NCBI RefSeq assembly: GCF_019049325.1
Contig: NZ_JAGMUO010000128.1
Location: 210,775 to 274,774, forward strand
DNA length: 64,000 nt
Direction: 5' to 3'
Origin: Streptomyces sp. AC512_CC834
GTDB taxonomy: Bacteria; Actinomycetota; Actinomycetes; Streptomycetales; Streptomycetaceae
The position numbers and the translations under genes are program-made. The notes below the pieces were generated by a model. That model ran no database searches. It was not told the origin of the DNA and saw only the letters and a program-made list of their open reading frames with translations. Positions 24,769-33,374 of the stretch are shown piece by piece (positions within the stretch are counted from its first letter, which is position 1; each line of letters opens with the position of its first letter).

Positions 24769-25167
24769 CTACGGCAGTACGGCGAACCCGTCGAGTTCCA
24801 CCAGTGCCCGCTCGTCCCACAGGCGTACGACCTCCACGACCGCCATCGCCGGGTACTCGCGGCCGGCCAGCTCGCGCCAGGTGCGGCCGAGTTCGGCGGC
24901 GTGGGTGCGGTAGGCGGCGACGTCCGTGGCGTAGACCGTGACGCGGGCGAGGTCGGCGGGGGTGCCACCGGAGGCGCGCAGGGCGGTGAGGAGGTTGGTG
25001 AGGGCCTGCTCGAACTGGGCGGGGAGGGTGTCTCCGGTGATCTTGCCGTCGGTGTCGAGGGCGGTCTGGCCGGCCAGGAAGACCACGCGGGTACCGGTGG
25101 CGACGACGGCGTGGGAGAAGCCCGTGGGCGGGGACAGTTCGGGCGGGTTCACCCGTTCGGCGGTCAT
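24769..25167 (-). CDS. RidA family protein (YjgF/UK114)
   Basis: 132 residues from ATG 25167 with AGGAGG upstream. RidA signatures: VVFLAGQTALDTDGKI (about 28-43), QALTNLLTALRASGGTPADL (about 54-73), RVTVYATDV, and YPAMAVVEVVRLWDERALVELDGFAV at the end. RidA proteins hydrolyse reactive enamine/imine intermediates. YjgF-type genes accompany the 2-aminobenzoyl-CoA pathway in Azoarcus, and deamination there would release such imines. The start overlaps the stop of the acyl-CoA dehydrogenase gene, so they form one transcript. Confidence 0.88.
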   Translation of the reverse strand: MTAERVNPPELSPPTGFSHAVVATGTRVVFLAGQTALDTDGKITGDTLPAQFEQALTNLLTALRASGGTPADLARVTVYATDVAAYRTHAAELGRTWRELAGREYPAMAVVEVVRLWDERALVELDGFAVLP

Positions 25168-26405
25168 GCTCCGGCCTCCTTGGTCGTCGTGTCCTGCGTC
25201 CGGTAGAGCTCCTTGGCGATGATGCCGCGCTGGACCTCGCTCGCGCCCTCGTAGATCCGGGGGGCGCGGACCTCGCGGTAGAGGTGTTCGAGGAGGTGGC
25301 CGCGGCGCAGGGCGCGGGCGCCGTGCAACTGGACGGCCTGGTCGACGACGTACTGGGCGGTCTCGGTGGCGAGGAGTTTCGCCATCGCCGCGCGCATCGG
25401 GACGTCCGGCGCGCCCGCGTCGTACGCCGTCGCCGCCGCGTAGACCGTCAGGCGGGCCGCCTCGGTGCGCAGCGCCATCTCGGCGACCTGGTGGGAGACG
25501 GCCTGGAGGTCGCGCAGCTTGCCGCCGAACGCGTCGCGGGCCGTGGTGTGGGCGAGGGTGGCGTCCAGGGCGGCCCGCGCCATGCCGACGGCGAAGGCGC
25601 CGACGCTGGGGCGGAACAGGTTCAGGGTGTCCATGGCGACCCGGAAGCCGCGGTCCGGCTCGCCCAGCACGTCCTCCGCGGTGACCGGCACGGCGTCGAA
25701 GCCGAGGGCGCCGATGGGGTGCGGCGAGAGCATGTCGAGCGGGGTGCCGGTGAGGCCGGGGCGGTCGGCGGGCACGAGGAACGCGGTGACGCCGCGGGCG
25801 CCGGCACCTGGGGTGGTGCGGGCGAACACGGTGTAGAAGTCGGCCTCGGGGGCGTTGGAGATCCAGCACTTCTCCCCGGTGAGCCGCCAGCCGGACGGCC
25901 CGTCGGGCTCGGTGGCCAGCACGCTCTGCTCCGGGGTGGACCGCCCCGGGTCCGCGTCCAGGTCCGGGTCCGCGTCCGCGTCCGTGTCCGTGTCCGTGTC
26001 CGTGTCCGCCCGCAGCGACAGGGCCGCCGCGTCGGAGCCCGCGTCGGGCTCGCTGAGGGCGAAGGCGGCGATCGCGGTGCCTGCGCTCACGCCGGGGAGC
26101 CAGCGGGCGCGCTGGGACTCGGTGCCGTGGGCGTGCAAGGGGTGGGCGCCGAGACCCTGGAGGGCGAGGGCGGTCTCGGCCTCCGTCGAGGCGTGGGCGA
26201 GGGACTCGCGCATCAGGCACAGATCGAGCGCGCCCGAGGTGAACAGGCGGGGCAGCAGGCCGAGGGCGCCGAGTTCGGCGACGAGGGCGCGGTTGACGCG
26301 GCCCGGCTCGCCCTTCTCCGCGAGCGGGCGCAGCCGTTCGGCGGCGAGGGCGCGCAGCTCTTCGCACCAGGTGACTTGTGCCGGTTCGAGCGAGAATGCG
26401 GTCAT
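25164..26405 (-). CDS. Acyl-CoA dehydrogenase
   Basis: 413 residues from ATG 26405. Flavin-dependent acyl-CoA dehydrogenase: N-terminal helices, FALSEPDAGSDAAALSLRAD (about 132-151), GEKCWISNAPEADFYTVFARTT, C-terminal RDAFGGKLRDLQAVSHQVAEM and the terminal YEGASEVQRGIIAKELY. The middle carries an acidic insertion of alternating Thr/Asp and Ala/Asp, encoded by a hexanucleotide array, exactly in a surface loop between two conserved strands. In this cluster it would oxidise a CoA thioester formed after ring reduction. First gene of the minus-strand pair with ridA, divergent from the CoA ligase. Confidence 0.87.
   Translation of the reverse strand: MTAFSLEPAQVTWCEELRALAAERLRPLAEKGEPGRVNRALVAELGALGLLPRLFTSGALDLCLMRESLAHASTEAETALALQGLGAHPLHAHGTESQRARWLPGVSAGTAIAAFALSEPDAGSDAAALSLRADTDTDTDTDADADPDLDADPGRSTPEQSVLATEPDGPSGWRLTGEKCWISNAPEADFYTVFARTTPGAGARGVTAFLVPADRPGLTGTPLDMLSPHPIGALGFDAVPVTAEDVLGEPDRGFRVAMDTLNLFRPSVGAFAVGMARAALDATLAHTTARDAFGGKLRDLQAVSHQVAEMALRTEAARLTVYAAATAYDAGAPDVPMRAAMAKLLATETAQYVVDQAVQLHGARALRRGHLLEHLYREVRAPRIYEGASEVQRGIIAKELYRTQDTTTKEAGA
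25958..26010 (-). repeat. Hexanucleotide repeat array inside the acyl-CoA dehydrogenase gene
   Basis: On the plus strand the array runs gtccgggtccgcgtccgcgt and then gtccgtgtccgtgtccgtgt, units of GTCCGN/GTGTCC, encoding alternating Asp with Thr or Ala on the minus strand. Such arrays change copy number by replication slippage but, being a multiple of three, keep the frame. Confidence 0.8.
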
Positions 26406-26465
26406 CGCCGGTCCCTTCCCCTGCTCCCCTGTGCGCTGGGTGACACCCGAGGTTATCGCGCCCCG

Positions 26466-26479
26466 TTGACTGTCGTCAC
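26466..26479. promoter_or_regulatory. GTGAC-N4-GTCAC-like site upstream of the CoA ligase
   Basis: ttgac-tgtc-gtcac, one mismatch from the palindrome GTGAC-N4-GTCAC found at 29130 and 33375. It lies in the divergent promoter of the acyl-CoA dehydrogenase and CoA ligase genes. The TTGACT is also a good -35 box, with TACGCT 16 bases downstream as a possible -10, so a bound regulator would block transcription. Confidence 0.55.
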
Positions 26480-26532
26480 CAACACGATACGCTCGTTGCG
26501 CGAGCCCACCACGACAAAGGGGGCGAACCGCC

Positions 26533-28272
26533 ATGGCCGATCCGCGCCCCGCGGAACCGCACCGCTCCGCCCACGTCGACACCTTCGCGCGCGACCACCT
26601 GCCGCCCCCCGAGCAGTGGCCGGAGCTCCTCTTCGACCTGCCACGACTGCGCTACCCGGCCCGGCTGAACTGCGCCGCCGAGCTGCTGGCCGGGCCGCCC
26701 GACGACCGCCCGGTCTTCCGCACCGCGTCCGGGGACACCTGGACCTACGGCCTGTTGCGGGCCCGCGTCGACCGGATCGCCCGGCTGCTCACCGGCGACC
26801 TCGGTGTCGTCCCGGGCAACCGGGTGCTGCTGCGCGGCCCGACCACCCCGTGGCTGGCCGCCTGCTGGCTGGCGGTGCTGAAGGCGGGCGCGGTGGCGGT
26901 CACCGTGCTGGCCCAGCAGCGCCCGCACGAACTGCGCGCGATCTGCGACATCGCCCAGGTGCGGCACGCCCTGTGCGACGTCCGGGCCGTCGACGACCTC
27001 GCCAAGGCGGAGGTTGACGGCCTGCGGATCACGGCGTACGGCGGGGACGCGCCGGACGACCTGCAACGCCGAGCGACGGCCGACGAGACGGTCGGCGCGC
27101 TGCCCGGTGCCATGCCCGGTGCCGTGCCCGGTGCGGCGTACGACGCGGTCGACACCGCCGCCGACGACGTGGCGCTGATCGCGTTCACCTCCGGCACCAC
27201 CGGGCGCCCCAAGGGCTGCATGCACTTCCACCGCGATGTGCTGGCGATCGCCGACACCTTCTCGGAGCACGTGCTCAGGCCGCGCCCCGACGACGTCTTC
27301 GCGGGCAGCCCGCCGCTCGGCTTCACCTTCGGGCTCGGCGGTCTCGTGGTCTTCCCGATGCGGGCCGGGGCGAGCGCCCTGCTGCTCGAACAGGCCGGCC
27401 CCAGACAGCTTTTGCCTGCCGTCGCCGAGCACCGGGTGTCGGTGCTGTTCACCGCGCCGACGGCGTACCGCGCGATGCTCGACGAGCTCGACACGCACGA
27501 CGTGACGAGCCTGAGGCGCTGTGTCTCGGCGGGCGAGAACCTGCCCGCCGCCACCTGGCGGTCCTGGCACGAGCGCACCGGCCTGCGCATCATCAACGGC
27601 ATCGGCGCCACCGAGCTGCTGCACATCTTCGTGTCCGCTGCGGACGACGACATCAGGCCCGGCACGACGGGCGTTCCGGTGCCGGGGTGGCACGCGCGCG
27701 TGCAGGACGAGCACGGCACGCCCGTGCCCGACGGGGAGCCCGGGCTGCTGGCGGTGCGTGGACCGGTGGGCTGCCGGTACCTCGCCGATCCGCGCCAGTC
27801 GGAGTACGTGCGCGGCGGCTGGAACGTCACCGGGGACACCTACGTCCGCGATCCCGACGGATACTTCCGGTACGTGGCACGCGCCGACGACATGATCATC
27901 TCCGCCGGGTACAACATCGCCGGGCCGGAGGTGGAGGACGCCTTGCTGCGGCATCCGGACGTCGTGGAGGCGGCGGTGGTGGGCCGGCCCGACCAGCGTC
28001 GGGGGCAGGCGGTGGTGGCCCACGCGGTGCTGAAGGAGGGGGCCGCGCGGGACGCCGACGCGCTGCGCGAGTTCCTCCGGTCGGAGCTGGCGCCGTACAA
28101 GTGTCCACGCGAGATCGTCTTCCTGGACGCGCTGCCGCGCACGGCGACCGGCAAGCTCCAGCGCTACCGCCTCCTGAACCCGCCAGGCCCCGGCCCAGGC
28201 CCAGGCCCCGGCCCCGGCCCCGGCCTCGGTCGCCCCGAGGCCCGTCCGGATCCCCGGGGCGACCGCGCCTGA
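26533..28272 (+). CDS. Aryl-CoA ligase (2-aminobenzoate/benzoate-CoA ligase-like)
   Basis: 579 residues, ANL superfamily. P-loop FTSGTTGRPKGCMHFHRD (about 218-235), the A5 motif INGIGATELLHIF (about 355-367), A7 VTGDTYVRDPDGYFRYVARADDMI, and the catalytic lysine region RTATGKLQRYRLL. The GIGATELLHIF phrase and overall layout fit the benzoate/anthranilate-CoA ligase branch. It would activate an aromatic acid to its CoA thioester, the entry step for the monooxygenase encoded at 30107-32518. Two low-complexity stretches are odd: LPGAMPGAVPGA (about 190-201) and a PG repeat at the C-terminus, both from tandem DNA repeats. Confidence 0.85.
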   Translation: MADPRPAEPHRSAHVDTFARDHLPPPEQWPELLFDLPRLRYPARLNCAAELLAGPPDDRPVFRTASGDTWTYGLLRARVDRIARLLTGDLGVVPGNRVLLRGPTTPWLAACWLAVLKAGAVAVTVLAQQRPHELRAICDIAQVRHALCDVRAVDDLAKAEVDGLRITAYGGDAPDDLQRRATADETVGALPGAMPGAVPGAAYDAVDTAADDVALIAFTSGTTGRPKGCMHFHRDVLAIADTFSEHVLRPRPDDVFAGSPPLGFTFGLGGLVVFPMRAGASALLLEQAGPRQLLPAVAEHRVSVLFTAPTAYRAMLDELDTHDVTSLRRCVSAGENLPAATWRSWHERTGLRIINGIGATELLHIFVSAADDDIRPGTTGVPVPGWHARVQDEHGTPVPDGEPGLLAVRGPVGCRYLADPRQSEYVRGGWNVTGDTYVRDPDGYFRYVARADDMIISAGYNIAGPEVEDALLRHPDVVEAAVVGRPDQRRGQAVVAHAVLKEGAARDADALREFLRSELAPYKCPREIVFLDALPRTATGKLQRYRLLNPPGPGPGPGPGPGPGLGRPEARPDPRGDRA

Positions 28273-28287
28273 CGCCGACGACATAAG

Positions 28288-29133
28288 ATGATCAACGTGT
28301 CCGACCAGCACGCGCAGCACGCCCCGAGGTCCCTCATCGTCACGCTCTACGGCGCGTACGGCCGGTACGCGCCGGGCCCGGTGCCCGTCGCCGAGCTGAT
28401 CCGGCTGCTGTCCGCGGTCGGGGTGGACGCGCCCTCCGTGCGCTCGTCGGTGTCCCGGCTGAAGCGGCGCGGGCTGCTGTCGCCCGCCCGTACGGCCGGG
28501 GGCGCGGCGGGCTACGCGCTCTCCGCCGAGGCCCGTCAGTTGCTGGACGACGGGGACCGGCGCATCTACGGCACGGCGCCCCAGGGCGACGAGAGCTGGG
28601 TGCTCGCCGTGTTCTCGGTGCCCGAGTCGGAGCGGCAGAAGCGGCACGTGCTGCGCTCGAGGCTGGCCGGTCTCGGCTTCGGCACCGCGGCCCCCGGCGT
28701 GTGGATCGCCCCCGCCCGCCTGTACGCGGAGACCCGGCACGCGCTGGGCCGGCTGGGCCTGGACTCCTACGTGGACTTCTTCCGCGGCGAGCACCTGGGC
28801 TTCACGCCGACCGCCGAGGCGGCGGCCCGCTGGTGGGACCTGGCCGCGATCGCCAAGGAGCACGAGGCGTTCCTCGACCGCCACGCGCGCGTGCTGCACG
28901 ACTGGGAGCGCCGGGCGGACACCCCGCCCGAGGAGGCCTACCGCGACTACCTCCTCGCCCTGGACTCCTGGCGCCACCTGCCCTACACGGACCCGGGACT
29001 GCCCGCCCGGCTGCTGCCCGAGGGCTGGCCCGGCACGCGCTCGGCGGCCGTCTTCCGCGCGCTGCACGAGCGGCTGCGCGACGCGGGCGCCCACTATGCG
29101 GCCCTGGGAGAAACCACACCTTCCGGACAGTGA
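28288..29133 (+). CDS. PaaX-family transcriptional regulator
   Basis: 281 residues. N-terminal winged helix (about 10-75: LIVTLYGAYGRYAPG, VRSSVSRLKRRGLLSPAR), central PaaX domain with APGVWIAPARLYAETRHALGRLGL, and C-terminal helical domain (FLDRHARVLHDWERR, AYRDYLLALDSWRHLPY). PaaX proteins repress aromatic CoA-thioester pathways and are released by an aryl-CoA ligand. Placed directly after the CoA ligase gene, it is the obvious local regulator. Its TGA stop lies inside one of the GTGAC-N4-GTCAC sites. Confidence 0.85.
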   Translation: MINVSDQHAQHAPRSLIVTLYGAYGRYAPGPVPVAELIRLLSAVGVDAPSVRSSVSRLKRRGLLSPARTAGGAAGYALSAEARQLLDDGDRRIYGTAPQGDESWVLAVFSVPESERQKRHVLRSRLAGLGFGTAAPGVWIAPARLYAETRHALGRLGLDSYVDFFRGEHLGFTPTAEAAARWWDLAAIAKEHEAFLDRHARVLHDWERRADTPPEEAYRDYLLALDSWRHLPYTDPGLPARLLPEGWPGTRSAAVFRALHERLRDAGAHYAALGETTPSGQ

Positions 29134-29143
29134 CTCCCGTCAC
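29130..29143. promoter_or_regulatory. GTGAC-N4-GTCAC site upstream of the sulfotransferase
   Basis: Perfect 5-bp arms gtgac-tccc-gtcac, overlapping the stop of the PaaX-like gene and 73 bases before the sulfotransferase ATG. Same arms as the site at 33375. Confidence 0.5.
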
Positions 29144-29216
29144 ATTTTCCCCGGATCAGGGAACCCTCAGCGTTCTCAGATCCTCTTCTCAGGTTTCTCA
29201 CCTACCGTGCGGAACC

Positions 29217-30119
29217 ATGAGTCTCGCGCGCAATTTGAACCGGGCCCTCACCGTCACCACCGGCCTCCAGGTACGGAGAGCTCCTGGGGTGGCGAAGGGG
29301 AAGAAGTCCGACGCCGCGAAACCCGCTGCGAAACCCGCGGCGCGGCCGGCGGCCGGGTACCGATGTCCGTCGGCCGAGGAACTGCCGACCGAGCGGCTGC
29401 TGCGGCGGCCCGTCTTCATCATCTCCTCCATCCGTTCCGGCTCCACCCTGCTGCGCATGATGATGGGCGCCCACCCGCGGCTGCACGCCCCGCACGAACT
29501 GCACATCGGCCGGCTGGAGGTCACCTGCACCAACTGGTTCTCCGAGCGCGCGATGGGCGCCCTGGACCTCAAGCCCGGCGACCTGGAGCACCTGCTGTGG
29601 GACCGCGTCCTGCACCGTGAACTCACCAGGTCCGGCAAGGACTTCGTGGTCGAGAAGACACCGGCCAACGTGTACATGTACCAGCGCCTGAAGGACTGCT
29701 GGCCCGATGTGCGCTTCGTCTTCCTCCTGCGCCACCCCGAGTCGATCGCCCGCTCCTGGCACGAGACCGACCCCGTCAAACGGCCGTACGACACGGCCGT
29801 CACGGACGTGATGCGCTACATGACGGCCGTCGAGGAGGCCCGTACGGCGGACGCCGACGGCTTCACCGTGCGCTACGAGGACATCACCGAGGACCCCGAG
29901 CGCGAGATGCGCCGCCTGTGCGCGTTCCTCGACGTCGAGTACGCGCCGGCCATGCTGAACTACGGCAAGAAGAGCGGCCGCGAGCTGGTCAGGGGCCTGG
30001 GCGACTGGCGCGAGAACATCCGCACCGGCACCGTGCAGCCGGGGCGCGAGCTGCCCGGCGAGAACGAGATCCCCGAGCGGCTGCGCGCCATGTGCGCGGC
30101 CTGGGGCTACACGTCCTGA
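29217..30119 (+). CDS. Sulfotransferase family protein
   Basis: 300 residues from ATG 29217. The PAPS-binding loop is visible as FIISSIRSGSTLLRMMMGAH (about 67-86), and the 3'-phosphate motif as VFLLRHPESIARSW (about 169-182). An Ala/Lys-rich N-terminal stretch, KKSDAAKPAAKPAARPAA (about 29-46), is probably disordered. It should transfer sulfate from PAPS to an unknown acceptor. It sits between the regulator and the convergently transcribed monooxygenase; its last bases overlap that gene's 3' end by 13 bases. Whether it belongs to the aromatic pathway is unclear. Confidence 0.8.
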   Translation: MSLARNLNRALTVTTGLQVRRAPGVAKGKKSDAAKPAAKPAARPAAGYRCPSAEELPTERLLRRPVFIISSIRSGSTLLRMMMGAHPRLHAPHELHIGRLEVTCTNWFSERAMGALDLKPGDLEHLLWDRVLHRELTRSGKDFVVEKTPANVYMYQRLKDCWPDVRFVFLLRHPESIARSWHETDPVKRPYDTAVTDVMRYMTAVEEARTADADGFTVRYEDITEDPEREMRRLCAFLDVEYAPAMLNYGKKSGRELVRGLGDWRENIRTGTVQPGRELPGENEIPERLRAMCAAWGYTS

Positions 30120-32518
30120 GACCGGCCGTGCAGCGTGAGCCTCGGCTTGGGGGCGTCGGTGCGGCCGGTGCGCGGTGGGCGGCTGCCCGCCCGGTACGGC
30201 GTCGGCCAGACGGCGCCCGGACCGTCGTAGCCCTGCTCGGCGGCGGCGTGCAGGGTCCAGTGCGGGTCGTAGAGGTGGGGGCGGGCGAGGGCGCACAGGT
30301 CGGTGCGTCCGGCCAGGATGAGCGAGTTGACGTCGTCCCAGGAGGAGATCGCGCCGACGGCGATCACCGGGACGCCCGCCTCGTGACGGATTCGGTCCGC
30401 GTACGGCGTCTGGTACGACCGTCCGAACTCCGGCCGCTCACCGGCGACGACCTGGCCCGTGGACACGTCGATGGCGTCGGCGCCGTGCGCGGCGAAGGCA
30501 CGGGCGATCGCCACCGCCTCGTCGGCGCTCGTGCCGCCCTCGGCCCAGTCGGTGGCGGAGACGCGTACGGTCATGGGCCGGTCGTCCGGCCACACCTCGC
30601 GTACGGCATCGAAGACCTCCAGCGGGAAACGCAGCCGGTTCTGCGGTGAACCGCCGTAGGCGTCGGTGCGGTGGTTGGTGAGCGGGGAAAGGAAGCCGGA
30701 GAGCAGATAACCGTGGGCGCAGTGCAGTTCGAGCAGGTCGAACCCGGCCTCGGCGGCCCGCACCGCGGCGGCCGTGAACTGCTCGCGTACGTCGGCCAGT
30801 TGTGTCCGGGATAGCTCGCGCGGGGTCTGGCTGTCGGGCCGGTAGGGCAGCGGGGAGGGTGCCACCAGGGGCCAGTTGCCCTCGGGCAGCGGTTCGTCCA
30901 TGCCCTCCCACATCAGCCGGGTCGAGCCCTTGCGCCCGCTGTGCCCGAGCTGCACGCCGATGGCGGTGCCGGGTGCCTCGGCGTGCACGAAGTCCGTGAT
31001 CCGCCGCCATGCCGCGCCCTGCGGGCCGGTGTAGAGGCCCGCGCAGCCGGGGGTGATGCGGCCCTCCGCGCTGACGCACACCATCTCGGTCATCACCAGT
31101 GCGGCGCCACCGAGGGCGCGGGCGCCGAGGTGGACGAGGTGGAAGTCGCCGGGGACGCCGTCGGTGGCGGAGTACATGTCCATCGGGGAGACGACGACGC
31201 GGTTGCGCAGGGTGAGATCGCGCAGCCGGAACGGGGTGAACATCGGGGGCGTGCCGGGCGGGCAGCCGAACTCCCGTTCCACGGCGCCGGTGAAGTCGGC
31301 GTCGCGCAGCCGCAGGTTCTCGTGGGTGACCCGGCGGCTGCGGGTGAGCAGGTTGAAGGCGAACTGGCGCGGCGGCTGACCGAGGTACCGGTCCAGGTCC
31401 TCGAACCACTCCAGGCTGGCCTTGGCCGCCCGCTGCGTGGAGGCGACGACGGGGCGCCGTTCCGCCTCGTACGCGCTCAGCGCCGCCTGGAGGGTGGGCT
31501 GCTCCTCCAGGCAGGCGGCGAGCGCGAGGGCGTCCTCCACGGCGAGCTTGGTGCCGGAGCCGATGGAGAAGTGGGCGGTGTGGGCGGCGTCGCCGAGCAG
31601 GACGACGTTGCCGTGGGACCAGTGTTCGTTGACGACCGTGCGGAAGGTGGTCCAGGCCGACTTGTTCGACCTGAGCGGCCGGCCGCCGAGTGCGTCGGCG
31701 AAGATCTTGGCGCAGCGGGCGGTGGATTCCGGTTCGTCCAGTTCGTCGAAGCCGGCCGCCCGCCAGACCTCCTCGCGCATCTCGACGATCACGGTCGACG
31801 CGTCGGGCGCGTAGGGGTAGCCGTGCAGTTGCATCACGCCGTGCTCGGTCTCGGCGACCTCGAAGCGGAAGGCGTCGAAGGCGAAGTCGGCGGCGAGCCA
31901 GATGTAGCGGCAGCGGTGGCCGGTGACGTGCGGCCGGAAGACTTCGCGGTGGGCCTCGCGGGTGGTGCTGTGCACTCCGTCGGCGGCGACGACGAGGTCG
32001 TACGTCTGCGCGAGCCGGTCCGGGGGCGGTGCCTCGGTGCCGAAGCGCAGCTCCACGCCGAGGTCGCGGCAGCGGGTGTGCAGGATCTCCAGGAGGCGGC
32101 GGCGGCCGAGGGCGGCGAAGCGGTGTCCTCCGGAGGTGTGGCGGGTGCCTCGGTGGACGATGTCGATGTCGTCCCAGCGGACGAAGTGCGCCTTCAGGGC
32201 CTCGTAGACGACCGGGTCGGCGTGTTCGATGCCGCCGAGGGTCTCGTCGGAGAGGACCACGCCGAAGCCGAAGGTGTCGTCGGGGGCGTTGCGTTCGTAG
32301 ACGGTGATCTCGCGGGCGGGGGCGAGGCGTTTGAGGAGGGCGGCGGTGTAGAGGCCGCCGGGGCCTCCTCCGACGATCGCCGCGTGTAGGGGGTGGTCTT
32401 TCGTCGCGGGCGGCTGCGGCTGCGGGTGCGTTGTGGCTGGTCGCGCACTGCGGCGGAGCCGCTGATCGACACAGCCCCGCGCCCCTGAAGTTGGCATGCT
32501 CCCCTGCGTCGACAACAT
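30107..32518 (-). CDS. Bifunctional salicylyl-CoA/2-aminobenzoyl-CoA monooxygenase-oxidoreductase
   Basis: 803 residues from ATG 32518. N-terminal flavoprotein monooxygenase (about 45-400): AAIVGGGPGGLYTAALLKRL FAD motif, VVAADGVHST, and the second FAD motif VVLLGDAAHTAHFSIGSGTK. C-terminal old-yellow-enzyme domain (about 420-780): MFTPFRLRDLTLRNRVVVSPMDMYSA, HLGARALGGAALVMTEMVCV, and HCAHGYLLSGFLSPLTN. This fusion is the architecture of 2-aminobenzoyl-CoA monooxygenase/reductase and salicylyl-CoA 5-hydroxylase/oxidoreductase; it hydroxylates and reduces an aryl-CoA. The first about 42 residues are abnormal: they are encoded by a dispersed Streptomyces repeat (32392-32500), and no alternative start codon exists between the repeat and the FAD motif. 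The gene follows the hydratase after four bases. Confidence 0.85.
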   Translation of the reverse strand: MLSTQGSMPTSGARGCVDQRLRRSARPATTHPQPQPPATKDHPLHAAIVGGGPGGLYTAALLKRLAPAREITVYERNAPDDTFGFGVVLSDETLGGIEHADPVVYEALKAHFVRWDDIDIVHRGTRHTSGGHRFAALGRRRLLEILHTRCRDLGVELRFGTEAPPPDRLAQTYDLVVAADGVHSTTREAHREVFRPHVTGHRCRYIWLAADFAFDAFRFEVAETEHGVMQLHGYPYAPDASTVIVEMREEVWRAAGFDELDEPESTARCAKIFADALGGRPLRSNKSAWTTFRTVVNEHWSHGNVVLLGDAAHTAHFSIGSGTKLAVEDALALAACLEEQPTLQAALSAYEAERRPVVASTQRAAKASLEWFEDLDRYLGQPPRQFAFNLLTRSRRVTHENLRLRDADFTGAVEREFGCPPGTPPMFTPFRLRDLTLRNRVVVSPMDMYSATDGVPGDFHLVHLGARALGGAALVMTEMVCVSAEGRITPGCAGLYTGPQGAAWRRITDFVHAEAPGTAIGVQLGHSGRKGSTRLMWEGMDEPLPEGNWPLVAPSPLPYRPDSQTPRELSRTQLADVREQFTAAAVRAAEAGFDLLELHCAHGYLLSGFLSPLTNHRTDAYGGSPQNRLRFPLEVFDAVREVWPDDRPMTVRVSATDWAEGGTSADEAVAIARAFAAHGADAIDVSTGQVVAGERPEFGRSYQTPYADRIRHEAGVPVIAVGAISSWDDVNSLILAGRTDLCALARPHLYDPHWTLHAAAEQGYDGPGAVWPTPYRAGSRPPRTGRTDAPKPRLTLHGRSQDV
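32392..32500 (-). repeat. Dispersed streptomycete GC-rich repeat forming the monooxygenase N-terminus
   Basis: On the minus strand it reads caggggcgcggggctgtgtc ... cagcggctccgccgc ... gcgcgaccagccacaacgca ... ccgcagccgcagccgcccgc ... gacgaaag. This matches, from memory, the abundant streptomycete intergenic repeat with the order GGGGCGCGGGGC / CGGCTCCGCCGC / GCGCGACCAGCC / CCGCAGCCGCC. It normally lies between genes; here it is read in frame as part of the coding sequence. Confidence 0.6.
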
Positions 32519-32522
32519 CGCC

Positions 32523-33350
32523 CTACTTTCCTTGCCATTTCGGCGGGCGTTTCTCCGTGAAGGCCGCGTGGAACTCGGCGTAGTCCTCGCCCGTCATCAG
32601 GAGGGCCTGGGTCGACGCGTCCAGTTCCACCGCTGCCGCCAGCGGCATGTCCAGCTCCGCCGTGAGCAGGGCCTTCGTCTGGGCGTACGCCAGGGCCGGG
32701 CCGTCGGCCAGGCGGTGGGCGAGGGTGTGGGCGGCCTCGTCGGCGCGGCCCTCGTCGGTCAGGTCGCTGATCAGGCCGATGCGCTCGGCCTCGGGGGCCC
32801 GCACCGGTTCCCCGAGCATGAGCAGGCGGGTGGCGTGGCCGAGGCCGACCACCCTCGGGAGCAGGTAGGCGGCGCCCATGTCGCCGCCGGAGAGGCCCAC
32901 GCGGGTGAAGAGGAAGGCGAAGCGGGCGGACGGGTCGGCGACGCGGAAGTCGGCGGCCAGGGCGAGGACCGCGCCCGCCCCGGCGGCGACCCCGTGCAGC
33001 GCGGCGATCACCGGGAACGGGCACTCCCGTACGGCCCGCACCACCTGGCCCGTCATGCGGTTGAAGTCCAGGAGCCGGGCGGTGTCCATGGACAGGGTCG
33101 CGCCGATGATCTCGTCCACGTCGCCGCCGGAGCAGAAGCCGCGCCCCTCGCCGGCCAGCACCAGCGCCCGCACGGACCGCTCCCGGGACAGTTCCGCGAG
33201 CAGGTCGCGCAGGTCGGCGTAGGCCTCGAAGGTGAGCGCGTTCAGCTTGTCGGGGCGGGCGAGGGTGACGGTGGCGACGCCGTCGGTGATCTCGACACGC
33301 AGGTGCCGCCAGTCGGGGGTGGGGGCGGCCGAGCCGGTGAAGGGACTCAT
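32523..33350 (-). CDS. Enoyl-CoA hydratase/isomerase family protein
   Basis: 275 residues from ATG 33350 (an upstream ATG would add six). Crotonase signatures: ARPDKLNALTFEAYADL (about 32-48), the oxyanion-hole motif ALVLAGEGRGFCSGGDVDEI (about 63-82), and PVIAALHGVAAGAGAVLALAADFRVA (about 113-138). It lacks the classical double-glutamate pattern in an obvious form, so the exact hydration or ring-cleavage reaction is uncertain. Upstream of and coupled to the monooxygenase gene; likely acts on the CoA thioester after ring reduction. Confidence 0.88.
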   Translation of the reverse strand: MSPFTGSAAPTPDWRHLRVEITDGVATVTLARPDKLNALTFEAYADLRDLLAELSRERSVRALVLAGEGRGFCSGGDVDEIIGATLSMDTARLLDFNRMTGQVVRAVRECPFPVIAALHGVAAGAGAVLALAADFRVADPSARFAFLFTRVGLSGGDMGAAYLLPRVVGLGHATRLLMLGEPVRAPEAERIGLISDLTDEGRADEAAHTLAHRLADGPALAYAQTKALLTAELDMPLAAAVELDASTQALLMTGEDYAEFHAAFTEKRPPKWQGK

Positions 33351-33374
33351 GACACTCGAAGTTATCACTCATTC

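Noticed and set aside
24769..33350. Interpretation of the cluster as a natural-product biosynthetic gene cluster
   Set aside because: No PKS, NRPS, terpene or RiPP genes are present; the enzymes fit aromatic catabolism through CoA thioesters better.
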